From positions 16,208 to 50,846 of the forward strand of contig LFTQ01000049.1 of assembly GCA_001513545.1 (NCBI GenBank): a stretch of 34,639 bases of DNA, read 5' to 3'. This stretch comes from Clostridia bacterium DTU068 (GTDB lineage: Bacteria; Bacillota; DSM-12270; Thermacetogeniales; Thermacetogeniaceae). Below the pieces are notes generated by a model. The model made no database searches. It saw nothing but the letters and a program-made list of their open reading frames with translations, and was not told where the DNA came from. Of the stretch, positions 8,285 to 15,776 are shown piece by piece. The position numbers and the translations under genes are program-made. Numbering within the stretch: position 1 is the first letter of the stretch; each line of letters opens with the position of its first letter.

Positions 8285-8343
8285 TGTTCCCTCACTCCAA
8301 AAAGCCTGTGATTCGATCCAGCTTAATGTGCCAGGTCTAAGTT

Positions 8344-8847
8344 TTATAATACAGCTTCTACTGCTCGTTTAGCTCTCAGTGATTCGGCTACAGAAAGGAT
8401 CCGTTGATTTCTTGATCCGCGGAAAGCTATGCTCTGGTCCCTTTCTTCAGCTAAATAAGGGCCATCCACCAGTAGATCGCTGATCTCCAGCAGGTCTCTG
8501 ACCTCCTGCTTTTTTTCCGCCATATCCAAAACCTCTTCAAAAGTATACCCGGTATAGGTAACAATATCCAACCCCAGTTCTTTTACCTTTTTCCCCAAAT
8601 AGGCCAGGGCTGCGGCCTGGGCAAAAGGCTCACCTCCGGAGAAAGTAACACCCTGCAGCAACCGGGTATCTCTGATTTGCACAAAAAGTTCATCAACTGT
8701 TATCTCTTCCCCACCGGCAAAATCAAGGGTTTCAGGGTTATGGCAGCCTGGGCAGTGATGGGGACATCCCTGGACAAAAACAACAAACCTGATCCCCGGT
8801 CCATCTACAACACTTTCTTTTGTTAAACCTGCTATCCGCAGCTTCAT
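8344..8847 (-). CDS. nrdG: Anaerobic ribonucleoside-triphosphate reductase activating protein
   Basis: Radical-SAM activase that uses a 4Fe-4S cluster and S-adenosylmethionine to place the glycyl radical on NrdD. The cluster motif CPHHCPGC (CxxxCxxC) is at about residues 28-35, preceded by GPGIRFVVFVQG, and the SAM-binding GGE is in TFSGGEPFAQ. The 167-residue length is normal. ATG start with AAGGAG ten bases upstream, lying just beyond the methyltransferase stop. Normally nrdG directly follows nrdD; here a methyltransferase gene separates them, but tight spacing suggests one transcript under the NrdR boxes upstream of nrdR. Confidence 0.95.
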   Translation of the reverse strand: MKLRIAGLTKESVVDGPGIRFVVFVQGCPHHCPGCHNPETLDFAGGEEITVDELFVQIRDTRLLQGVTFSGGEPFAQAAALAYLGKKVKELGLDIVTYTGYTFEEVLDMAEKKQEVRDLLEISDLLVDGPYLAEERDQSIAFRGSRNQRILSVAESLRAKRAVEAVL

Positions 8848-8864
8848 AGCAAATTTTCTCCTTG

Positions 8865-10328
8865 TTATCGATTTATTGTTTCACACACAGTACTTTCATT
8901 ACCGAAAACATCCACAGCTTTGATACAGATCCTCCTGGCACCTGTTACCCTAGGCACAACTATCCTTGCCCTGGTGTCCATCCGTCCATTCCTCTCCCTG
9001 CAGCACTGCCACCTGCTGCGGAAGGTTCTCCCATCATAATCGGGGTCAACACTCCAATACTCCAGGAGTGCCGGCGGGTCCCGTAAGGCCAACTCTCTTA
9101 CCTTTTCCTTTATCTCCCCGCTCAGCGGTAAACTGTCATAAGTTGAATAGGTCAAACCGCCCAACTCCAGCAGGATCTCATCCCAATCAGCAAAACAGTT
9201 CTGCACCAGCAGTTGTTTCAAAACCAGTTCACAGATAGCAACCCTACTGTTGTTTTCTCCCTGTGTAACTTTTCCGGCAATGGACTGGTGTATAAAGGGC
9301 CTGCATCCCTGCTGCAACAGGCGTTTATATGCAATTATCAGAGCTAGTCTGCTGGCATCAGCCATGATCCAGCGCCTGCCCAACTTTTCAGCAACCGCAC
9401 CTGTGGTTCCTGTACCACAGAAAAAATCAGCCACCAAATCTCCAGGACAGGAATGCCCTCTGATGATCCTTTTCAGCAGTCCCTCAGGTTTTTGGGTATT
9501 GAACTTGAGGTTCTCATGGGCTGTAGGGCTGAGGATTTTTTGCACCTCTCTGCCGGCCCACCAATCATCCAATCCAGCCCCTTCTTTCCTGAGCACATAT
9601 TTATCCCCTTTTACGGCAGTGAGTCCTCTCTCCAGTGTCCCCTGGGTATAGGGACGGAACTGCCTGTTAAAGGTCCAATTATCGCTTTTGGTATACCATA
9701 ACAGCAGATCATGCTTTTTGGGATAGGTCCTTTTCGCTGCCCCACCGCCACCATAGCACCAGGCGATTTCATTGCGGAAGTTTTCACTGCCAAAAATATC
9801 ATCAAGGAGAACTTTAACATAATGAACAGCATGCCAATCCAGGTGTACAATGAGTGATCCCTGTTCACTTAACAGTTCCCTCATGAGGTACAGTCTGGGA
9901 TAGAGCATCTGGAGGTAACCGGCCATCCCACCCTGCCATGTGTCGGAGTAGGTCTGCTGTTCAAAAGTAAAACTGCCATCCCTTCCCTTCAATGTACAGC
10001 AGGTCCTGTAGTTGGACCTGCTGGCAAAGGGTGGATCAATATAGATCAAACTGATTTTTCCCCGCAGAGGCGGCAAACTTGTCTCAGGATCACCGTTTAA
10101 CAGAGCCTCCATCAGCAGGAGGTTATCCCCATATAGTAGCCTGTTGCACCATTCACCGACCGGTTCTGTTTCCGCAAGCCCGCTCTTCATCTGGGGCATC
10201 ACAAACTCATCTGTCTTCAGCAAACAACCCCTGCCCTGCTCTACCCGCTCCATAATTTTTTCTGCTTCCTGTCTCCCCGCAGCAGAGACTGACGGTAGCT
10301 GAGAAATCAAGGAATCAGCCATGATCAT
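8865..10328 (-). CDS. Orphan DNA methyltransferase, beta-class, probably N6-adenine
   Basis: Site-specific DNA methyltransferase of 487 residues. Catalytic motif IV is IDPPF (residues 97-101), preceded by LLYGDNL. The SAM-binding motif I DFFCGTG lies later (301-307), preceded by TQKPEGLLKRII. Motif IV before motif I is the beta-class order used by type III Mod-like N6-adenine enzymes; DPPF rather than SPP argues for adenine. The C-terminal ~140 residues (YWSVDPDYDG ... IKAVDVFGNES) are an extra domain probably used for recognition or interaction. There is no restriction endonuclease nearby. The gene lies between nrdD (26-base gap) and nrdG (17-base gap) on the same strand. ATG at 10328 or 10322; the second is served by GGTGA. 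Target sequence cannot be told from the DNA. Confidence 0.9.
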   Translation of the reverse strand: MIMADSLISQLPSVSAAGRQEAEKIMERVEQGRGCLLKTDEFVMPQMKSGLAETEPVGEWCNRLLYGDNLLLMEALLNGDPETSLPPLRGKISLIYIDPPFASRSNYRTCCTLKGRDGSFTFEQQTYSDTWQGGMAGYLQMLYPRLYLMRELLSEQGSLIVHLDWHAVHYVKVLLDDIFGSENFRNEIAWCYGGGGAAKRTYPKKHDLLLWYTKSDNWTFNRQFRPYTQGTLERGLTAVKGDKYVLRKEGAGLDDWWAGREVQKILSPTAHENLKFNTQKPEGLLKRIIRGHSCPGDLVADFFCGTGTTGAVAEKLGRRWIMADASRLALIIAYKRLLQQGCRPFIHQSIAGKVTQGENNSRVAICELVLKQLLVQNCFADWDEILLELGGLTYSTYDSLPLSGEIKEKVRELALRDPPALLEYWSVDPDYDGRTFRSRWQCCRERNGRMDTRARIVVPRVTGARRICIKAVDVFGNESTVCETINR

Positions 10329-10354
10329 TCACCAGCAACTTCTACTATCTGCTA

Positions 10355-12370
10355 TCAACTGTGGGGCATCCGATCACGCAGTTCTGCCACCTTGCCATCA
10401 TTAAAGCGGTCCACAGTGCTCAAATATCCTGTAATCCGGCGCACACGGCGGATATTTGCGGAACCGCAGCGCGGGCATTCGGGATCATTAAACACACCTA
10501 AATGATTGCAGCCGCAGCAGAAATCCACCGGATAGTTGATACCGGCATATCCCATATCACACTCAGCCATATGCCTGAGCAGAGATTCTACAGCCTGCGG
10601 ATTGTGCTGAGGTGGTGACTCCAGTTCTACATAACTGATATGACCGGCATTAAAGAACTTGTGGTATTGTCCTTCCAGCCTCACCTTGTCGAACATACTG
10701 ATCGGATAATAAACAGGGATGTGGAAAGAATTGGTGTAATACTCCCGGTCAGTTACGCCAGGTATGATCCCATACTCTTTCCTATCCATTTTGACAAACC
10801 TCCCTGAGAGCCCTTCAGCAGGTGTTGCCAAAAAGGTATAGTTTAGATCAAAGCGCTCACAGGCCTCATCAACTTTTTCTTTGATGTGCTTCATGATCTC
10901 CAGCCCAAGTTCTTCAGAATCCTTATTCTGCCCGTGGTGGTAGCCGGTCAAAGCAACCAGAGTTTCTGCCAGCCCGATCATCCCTACAGAAAGGGTCCCA
11001 TTGACGATAGCCGGTTCGATGGAATCATCGGGTTTTAAATCCTCTGATCCCATATAAAGCCCCTGTCCCATAACAAAGGGGATATCCTTGACCCGCAGCC
11101 TGCACTGCACTTTGAACCTGTGATAAAGCTGATTGATGGTTAGTTCTGTAATCTCGTCCAGCAGTTGATAAAATCTCTTTAAATTACGCTCAGCTTTGAT
11201 GGCCAGTCGGGGGAGGTTGATAGTTGTGAAGGAAAGATTTCCTCTCCTGGTGGTCTCCTCCGGACCCCTGCGGTTGGCCATCACCCGGGTGCGGCACCCC
11301 ATATAGGCTACCTGGTCCCCATAAGCTTTATTGAAAGATGAATCCATAAAACTGAAAGTGGGGTTCAATCTTTTGCTGGCAACCCGCACCGCCAGCTTAA
11401 AAAGATCATAATTTGGGTCCTCTGGGTTAAAGTTGACGCCTTTTTTCAGCCGGAAAATAACATTGGGGAAAATGGGGTTCTCACCTTTCCCCAGACCAGC
11501 CTCATAGGCCAGCAGGAAATTGCGGGTGATCTTGCGCCCTGCCTCAGAAGTATCTGTACCCAAATTAATGGATGAAAAGGGGACCTGAGAACCCGCTCTG
11601 CTGTGCATAGAGTTCAGATTGTAAACAAAGGCCTCCATAGCCTGGTATACCTCATCCTCACTGTTGCCATCAATAAACGGAGCCATCTGTTTATCGAAAA
11701 AGGGGAAAGACTGGCCGCCATACATATCATTCTGGGAACTCTGCAGGATAATTGCTGCCAGGGCTGTAGCAGAAGCAGGCCTTTTGGGAGGCCTGATATA
11801 GCCGTGGCCATTATCAAAGCCCTCTCTTAATAGGTCATCCAAAGGGATTTGCAAACAATTGATCGTGGTAGCGTAGAAATCTAAATCATGAATGTGTATA
11901 TCCCCCCGCCTGTGGGCGAGTGAATAGTCTTCATCCAGCATCCTGGTCAAATAATAATTCCTGCTGGCAGCACTGGCGATCTGCAACATTTTGGCTGAAG
12001 GAGAATTTCCCACATTGGCATTGTCCCGGTCAGTTTCCCTGATGATATCTTCAACAACATCCATTAGCTCGGTTTTCGCCTCACGTATACGGGTGCGTTT
12101 ATCCCTGTAGAGGATGTACGCTTTGGCGGTACGGGCATGGCCCTTTTCAATTAATACCTTTTCCACCACATCCTGGACATCCTCCACACCAAAGATCTGC
12201 CCGTTGTATTTCTGTTTCAGTGCACGCAGCACTTCCAGGGTAAGGGAAACCGCCAGTTCCCGGTCCTCTCCGCCCACAGCGCGAGCTGCTTGAAAAATCG
12301 CATCTGTGATTTTAGAGTCATCAAAAGGTACTTCTCTGCCATCTCTTTTTTTAATCTTAGTAAACAACAT
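10355..12370 (-). CDS. nrdD: Anaerobic (class III) ribonucleoside-triphosphate reductase
   Basis: Oxygen-sensitive glycyl-radical enzyme reducing NTPs to dNTPs. Residues 1-90 form an ATP-cone allosteric domain (KRDGREVPFDDSKITDAI). Active-site cysteines appear in TTINCLQIPL and YMGCRTRV. The C-terminus has a zinc site (CGCNHLG ... CPRCG) and then the radical loop RITGYLS, with the probable radical glycine 24 residues from the end. I use the ATG at 12370 (671 aa) because AGAGAGGAG precedes it; the track start at 12388 is a TTG without a ribosome site. It follows nrdR by 44 bases. NrdG, the activase, is two genes downstream. The presence of this enzyme suits an anaerobe. Confidence 0.97.
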   Translation of the reverse strand: MLFTKIKKRDGREVPFDDSKITDAIFQAARAVGGEDRELAVSLTLEVLRALKQKYNGQIFGVEDVQDVVEKVLIEKGHARTAKAYILYRDKRTRIREAKTELMDVVEDIIRETDRDNANVGNSPSAKMLQIASAASRNYYLTRMLDEDYSLAHRRGDIHIHDLDFYATTINCLQIPLDDLLREGFDNGHGYIRPPKRPASATALAAIILQSSQNDMYGGQSFPFFDKQMAPFIDGNSEDEVYQAMEAFVYNLNSMHSRAGSQVPFSSINLGTDTSEAGRKITRNFLLAYEAGLGKGENPIFPNVIFRLKKGVNFNPEDPNYDLFKLAVRVASKRLNPTFSFMDSSFNKAYGDQVAYMGCRTRVMANRRGPEETTRRGNLSFTTINLPRLAIKAERNLKRFYQLLDEITELTINQLYHRFKVQCRLRVKDIPFVMGQGLYMGSEDLKPDDSIEPAIVNGTLSVGMIGLAETLVALTGYHHGQNKDSEELGLEIMKHIKEKVDEACERFDLNYTFLATPAEGLSGRFVKMDRKEYGIIPGVTDREYYTNSFHIPVYYPISMFDKVRLEGQYHKFFNAGHISYVELESPPQHNPQAVESLLRHMAECDMGYAGINYPVDFCCGCNHLGVFNDPECPRCGSANIRRVRRITGYLSTVDRFNDGKVAELRDRMPHS

Positions 12371-12414
12371 GGTTCTCCTCTCTATCAATATTACTTTAAG
12401 CGCTAGTATAATTA

Positions 12415-12879
12415 CTATTGTCTGCGCCCTCTGACACCCATTTCTTCCAGGCAGTCAAGAATCTCCCCTACATCTTGAAATTCTCTGTAAACAGAAGCAA
12501 AACGAACATAAGCTACCTTGTCCAATTTCAGCAAATGACCCATCACTATCTGCCCGATCACCTTACTGGGAATCTCATGTTCAGGCTGATTGCGGAGTTC
12601 TCTCTCTATCTCATCAACTATTTCTGATAAGGTTTCCAGCGCTGTTGGCCTTTTTTCACATGCCTTCATGATGCCGGTCAGAAGCTTGTCCCGGTTAAAA
12701 AGTTCCCTCCTGCCATCTTTTTTTATCACCCATAATGGCACATCATCCACCCGTTCATAGGTAGTAAAACGCCTGCTGCAGCTGGTACATTCCCTCCTTC
12801 GCCTGATAGTAAAACCATTGTCCAGCGTTCTAGACTCTAAAACCCTTGACTCACTTTGTTTACAAAAAGGGCAGCGCAT
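12415..12879 (-). CDS. nrdR: Transcriptional repressor NrdR
   Basis: Nucleotide-sensing repressor of ribonucleotide reductase genes. The 154-residue protein has an N-terminal zinc ribbon (CPFC at 3-6 and CTSC at 31-34), the conserved basic segment TIRRRRECTSCSRRFTTYE, and an ATP-cone domain (about 47-137, VIKKDGRRELFNRDKLLTGI). Length equals the usual 150-155. It is the first gene of an operon that continues with nrdD, and two good NrdR boxes lie in its own promoter, indicating autoregulation as well as control of nrdD. ATG start. Confidence 0.97.
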   Translation of the reverse strand: MRCPFCKQSESRVLESRTLDNGFTIRRRRECTSCSRRFTTYERVDDVPLWVIKKDGRRELFNRDKLLTGIMKACEKRPTALETLSEIVDEIERELRNQPEHEIPSKVIGQIVMGHLLKLDKVAYVRFASVYREFQDVGEILDCLEEMGVRGRRQ

Positions 12880-12911
12880 CAGTGATCATCCATCCTTCTA
12901 AATAGGAATAG

Positions 12912-12927
12912 AGACAATATATAGGGT
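12912..12927 (-). promoter_or_regulatory. NrdR box, proximal
   Basis: On the minus strand ACCCTATATATTGTCT resembles the palindromic NrdR box (consensus about ACACWATATWTWGTGT). It lies 32 bases upstream of the nrdR start and 15 bases from the second box. Confidence 0.82.
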
Positions 12928-12939
12928 AATGCATTATTA

Positions 12940-12945
12940 ATTATA
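12940..12945 (-). promoter_or_regulatory. Probable -10 element of the nrdR-nrdD promoter
   Basis: TATAAT on the minus strand lies between the two NrdR boxes and shares bases with the distal one. The -35 at 17 bases is poor (CAGGAA), so the exact promoter is uncertain, but repressor bound at either box would hinder polymerase. Confidence 0.55.
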
Positions 12946-12958
12946 CTACATATAGTGT
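12943..12958 (-). promoter_or_regulatory. NrdR box, distal
   Basis: On the minus strand ACACTATATGTAGTAT is a strong NrdR box match. The two boxes start 31 bp apart, close to three helical turns, the spacing known for cooperative NrdR binding. Confidence 0.85.
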
Positions 12959-12981
12959 AACATTCCTGCTTCTTTGACCAC

Positions 12982-13010
12982 AAAAAAAGTCCCATCTTTG
13001 ATTTGGGACT
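12982..13010 (-). terminator. Rho-independent terminator after the ylmC-type gene
   Basis: Minus strand: AGTCCCA-AATCAAAGA-TGGGACT followed by TTTTTT, a 7-bp stem with a T tract. It ends the sigG-spoIIR-ylmC unit and lies just upstream of the nrdR promoter. Confidence 0.9.
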
Positions 13011-13093
13011 GAAGTCTTATGTACTTCCTCCCTTTATATCTTACAACTGAGATCAATTTCCCCAAAGGGAGAATTACATCAACATCACTTTGA

Positions 13094-13351
13094 TTACTTC
13101 TGTTGGAGCTGATTTGTGGCAGAATATTCAACCAAAATCACATCTACACCTATTTTCACAATCTTTTCCCAGGGGATGATCACTTCCTCACTCTTCGCAA
13201 AAAAATTAAACACCCGGTTATTTCCAGGCAAAATAATAGATCTGACCCGGCCGGTTTCTACATCAATATCGATATCCCTGATCATCCCCAAACGCCTGCC
13301 ATCTATAACATTAATAACATCATGAAGCCGCAGTTCAGATATTTTTATCAC
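13094..13351 (-). CDS. ylmC: YlmC/YmxH family PRC-barrel sporulation protein
   Basis: An 85-residue PRC-barrel protein: KISELRLHDVINVIDGRRLG begins the barrel and DIDIDVETGRVRSIILPG completes the core, both typical of YlmC/YmxH proteins found in sporulating Firmicutes near spoIIG or ylm genes. The cellular role is not established. The GTG at 13351 is preferred because GGGAGGTG precedes it; the track start at 13369 is a TTG inside the region before that site. It follows spoIIR by 58 bases and is followed by a terminator, making it the last gene of the sigG-spoIIR unit. Which of the two related family names applies cannot be settled by eye. Confidence 0.88.
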   Translation of the reverse strand: MIKISELRLHDVINVIDGRRLGMIRDIDIDVETGRVRSIILPGNNRVFNFFAKSEEVIIPWEKIVKIGVDVILVEYSATNQLQQK

Positions 13352-13409
13352 TGCTGCCACCTCCCTCAAAATAAATATATGAGAGAGATGAGCATTTTGT
13401 TCCCCTTTG

Positions 13410-14072
13410 TTATCTTAAACCCTTGAGCTTTGCCAGGTAGCCGTTATCCCGGTTCAGCCACTCCAATACCTTAAAATTAAGATCAACCCTATTTTCATCT
13501 GCGATTTTAGTTACCGCCATATTTTCCTCCTGCTGTGCCATTACCTCCATTGTTGTGTTTTCTTCATTTATCATTTCCATTTCCAGAGCATCGCCTGAAA
13601 TGTCAACAAAACAAAGGGGTGGAAAAAGAACGCACCACCAGTTAGCCCCTTTGCCATTCCCCAGCACCACTTTCACAGCCTCATATTCACCCTGAGGCAG
13701 TACCAGTTTACCATAAGCGCGGGAGGGGAAATCAAACCGGCCGTATTCTAAGCTCACCGGGTAGGTCAATCCGGAAGCAGCTATGACTTCCTCAACAGCA
13801 GCAGTAAGCTGTGAGCGGTTATTAATAATCACCTCTCGTGCTTCCTGATAATTTTGAACCCCTGTCAACTGCTCTTTCATTATTTCAATAATACGGTCCC
13901 GTACCTTGTATTTTATTGCCTGGTCCTGCTGATGATCACTGTTGGCGATAACATGGAGCCGTATCAGGTTATCTGTGGTATAAGCTGTTTTTGTCTGTAC
14001 AGCCGTACCGATAAAAACAAGGGTTAGCAGAGAACAAAGCAGCAGTAAAATGCCAATTTTCTGCTGGGCCAT
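13410..14072 (-). CDS. spoIIR: Stage II sporulation protein R
   Basis: Forespore-made, secreted signal protein that triggers SpoIIGA to process pro-sigma-E in the mother cell. The 220-residue product has an N-terminal signal/anchor segment (about 6-25), then the family signature LIRLHVIANSDHQQDQAIKYKVRDRI, and a middle block GANWWCVLFPPLCFVD that is diagnostic of SpoIIR. ATG start with AGGGGTGAT upstream. Only 12 bases separate it from sigG, so the two must share a transcript; a sigma-F-type promoter lies in front of sigG. In Bacillus subtilis spoIIR is known to be sigma-F-dependent but is unlinked to sigG, so linkage here is notable and fits the same timing. Confidence 0.95.
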   Translation of the reverse strand: MAQQKIGILLLLCSLLTLVFIGTAVQTKTAYTTDNLIRLHVIANSDHQQDQAIKYKVRDRIIEIMKEQLTGVQNYQEAREVIINNRSQLTAAVEEVIAASGLTYPVSLEYGRFDFPSRAYGKLVLPQGEYEAVKVVLGNGKGANWWCVLFPPLCFVDISGDALEMEMINEENTTMEVMAQQEENMAVTKIADENRVDLNFKVLEWLNRDNGYLAKLKGLR

Positions 14073-14084
14073 ATTATATCACCC

Positions 14085-14855
14085 CTAAATATATTTTCGC
14101 ATATGGTTCAATGCAGCTTTCTCCAACCGTGACACCTGGGCTTGGGAAATGCCGATTTCTTCGGCTACCTCCATCTGGGTCTTCCCTTCGAAAAACCGCA
14201 TAGTAAGGATCCTTTTCTCACGGTTATTCAATTTACTCAGAGCCTCCCGGATCGCTATTGTTTCCAGCCAGTTGAGATCATGGTTTTTTTCATCACCGAT
14301 CTGGTCCATCACATAAATGGGGTCACCTGCGTCATGATAAATGGGCTCAAAGAGGCTGACCGGTTCTTGAATAGCATCCATGGCAAAAATAACATCTTCT
14401 CTGGGTAAATTGAGTTCCTCAGCAATCTCATTTATTTTGGGTTCCCGGGAGTGTTTATTGATCAATGTTTCCCTCACCTGTATGGCCTTATAGGCAATAT
14501 CCCTTAGAGATCTGCTGACCCTGATGGGGTTGTTATCCCGCAGATAACGCCGAATTTCTCCGATGATCATCGGCACTGCATAGGTAGAGAACTTCACATT
14601 CTGTCCCAGATCAAAATTATCAATGGCTTTGATCAGACCAATACATCCGACCTGGAACAGATCATCTACATATTCCCCGCGATTGGTAAACCGCTGAATC
14701 ACACTGAGTACCAGGCGCAGGTTCCCTTTGATCAGTTTTTCTCTTGCTGTTTTATCACCGGCTTTGACACTTAAAAATAGTTCATTCATTTCTGCACTGG
14801 TAAGTACCGGTAGTTTAGCTGTGTTTACTCCACATATCTCAACCTTGTTTACCAT
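14085..14855 (-). CDS. sigG: RNA polymerase sporulation sigma factor G
   Basis: Late forespore sigma-70-family factor. The 256-residue product begins MVNKVEICGVNTAKLPVL, close to the Bacillus sigma-G N-terminus; region 2 contains GNLRLVLSVIQRF and FQVGCIGLIKAIDNFD, region 2.4 is FSTYAVPMIIGEIRRYLRD, region 4 ends with GISQAQVSRLEKAAL. I use ATG 14855, preceded by GGGGAGGA, instead of the track ATG at 14897, which would add an unconserved 14 residues and whose codon lies inside the -10 element of the putative sigma-F promoter. It is separated from sigE by a strong terminator, so its expression should depend on its own promoter. Confidence 0.96.
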   Translation of the reverse strand: MVNKVEICGVNTAKLPVLTSAEMNELFLSVKAGDKTAREKLIKGNLRLVLSVIQRFTNRGEYVDDLFQVGCIGLIKAIDNFDLGQNVKFSTYAVPMIIGEIRRYLRDNNPIRVSRSLRDIAYKAIQVRETLINKHSREPKINEIAEELNLPREDVIFAMDAIQEPVSLFEPIYHDAGDPIYVMDQIGDEKNHDLNWLETIAIREALSKLNNREKRILTMRFFEGKTQMEVAEEIGISQAQVSRLEKAALNHMRKYI

Positions 14856-14894
14856 TCCGCCTGCTTCCTCCCCAGCGATTCTTTGGTCGTTTTT

Positions 14895-14924
14895 CATTAT
14901 TACCGGGGATGTCTCAAATTATAC
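14895..14924 (-). promoter_or_regulatory. Candidate sigma-F-type promoter for sigG-spoIIR
   Basis: Minus strand: GTATA (14924-14920), 15 bases, then GGTAATAATG (14904-14895). This matches the sigma-F pattern (GYWTA, N15, GGNRANNWTR-like) at nearly all positions. It lies between the sigE terminator and the chosen sigG start, the place where a forespore promoter is expected from B. subtilis sigG regulation. Assigned by eye. Confidence 0.68.
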
Positions 14925-14946
14925 GATCAGGTACAGAACCACCCTT

Positions 14947-14980
14947 GAAAAAAAGAAAATGGGAACCCTACGGATTCCCA
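14947..14980 (-). terminator. Terminator between sigE and sigG
   Basis: Minus strand: TGGGAATCC-GTA-GGGTTCCCA followed by TTTTCTTTTTTT. A 9-bp stem with one G-U pair and a long T tract make a strong intrinsic terminator ending the spoIIGA-sigE transcript. Confidence 0.92.
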
Positions 14981-15027
14981 GAACTGCTTTTAAATTTTCA
15001 ATTATTAAGGGGGATAACCGGCAATAG

Positions 15028-15753
15028 TTATTCCAGACAGCAAATTTCTTTACGCAACCTCTTTATTATGCGCTTTTCCAACCGGGAAATATAAGACTGT
15101 GATATTCCCAGCAGATCAGCCACCTCTTTTTGGGTTTTCTCTCTGGCACCACACAGCCCAAACCTGAGTTCCATTATCTTCCGTTCCCTGGGAGATAGTC
15201 TGTTCACAGCGGTATGCAGCAGTTTCCGGTCAACCTCCTCTTCTAAATGCCGATAAATAACATCACTATCTGTTCCCAGCACATCTGACAAGAGCAGTTC
15301 ATTACCGTCCCAGTCAGTGTTCAGCGGCTCATCAAAGGACACTTCAGCCCTGTTCTTATTGCTCCTGCGCAGATGCATTAGAATTTCGTTTTCGATACAC
15401 CGGGAGGCATAGGTAGCCAGTTTGATTTTACGCTGGGGTTTAAAGGTATTTACAGCCTTGATCAGTCCGATAGTACCGATAGAGACCAGGTCTTCAATAC
15501 CCACACCGGTATTATCGAATTTACGGGCAATATAAACCACCAACCGCAAATTCCTTTCAATAAGGGCATTCCTCACAGTGATATCCCCGGTTTCCAGCTT
15601 ACTCAATAAAGCCAGTTCCTCTTCGCTGGTCAGAGGAGGCGGTAGTGCTTCATGGTTTCCCAAGTAATAGATATGGGACGGATATCTAAATCTCTGCAAA
15701 AAACGTATCAACCACAACCGAACCTGCCACAACAATGAAACTCTCTCCCTCAT
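15028..15753 (-). CDS. sigE: RNA polymerase sporulation sigma factor E (pro-sigma-E)
   Basis: Mother-cell sigma factor made as an inactive precursor. The 241-residue product has a basic/hydrophobic pro-sequence ([14 protein letters not shown]), then [13 protein letters not shown], which matches the region around the SpoIIGA cleavage site in B. subtilis. Region 2 includes [27 protein letters not shown] and [19 protein letters not shown]; region 4 ends [24 protein letters not shown] 15753 is preferred over the track TTG 15759 because AAGGGGGA lies at good spacing before it. It follows spoIIGA, its protease gene, by 23 bases; a terminator follows. Confidence 0.97.
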   Translation of the reverse strand: MRERVSLLWQVRLWLIRFLQRFRYPSHIYYLGNHEALPPPLTSEEELALLSKLETGDITVRNALIERNLRLVVYIARKFDNTGVGIEDLVSIGTIGLIKAVNTFKPQRKIKLATYASRCIENEILMHLRRSNKNRAEVSFDEPLNTDWDGNELLLSDVLGTDSDVIYRHLEEEVDRKLLHTAVNRLSPRERKIMELRFGLCGAREKTQKEVADLLGISQSYISRLEKRIIKRLRKEICCLE

Positions 15754-15776
15754 CAGCAATCCCCCTTAATTTAAAC

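Noticed and set aside
8285-8343. Terminator or promoter between nrdG and pgeF
   Set aside because: No stem with a T run and no convincing -35/-10 pair, so no operon boundary can be claimed here.
8865-10328. Restriction-modification system
   Set aside because: Only the methyltransferase is present; both neighbours are ribonucleotide reductase genes, and no endonuclease-like ORF exists in the window.
12946-13131. 61-aa minus-strand ORF after the ylmC-type gene
   Set aside because: It overlaps the end of the ylmC-type CDS, runs straight through an intrinsic terminator and into the distal NrdR box, and has no ribosome site.
14856-14897. Upstream ATG of sigG
   Set aside because: No ribosome site, lies in the putative -10 element, and sigma-G homology begins at MVNKVEICGV.
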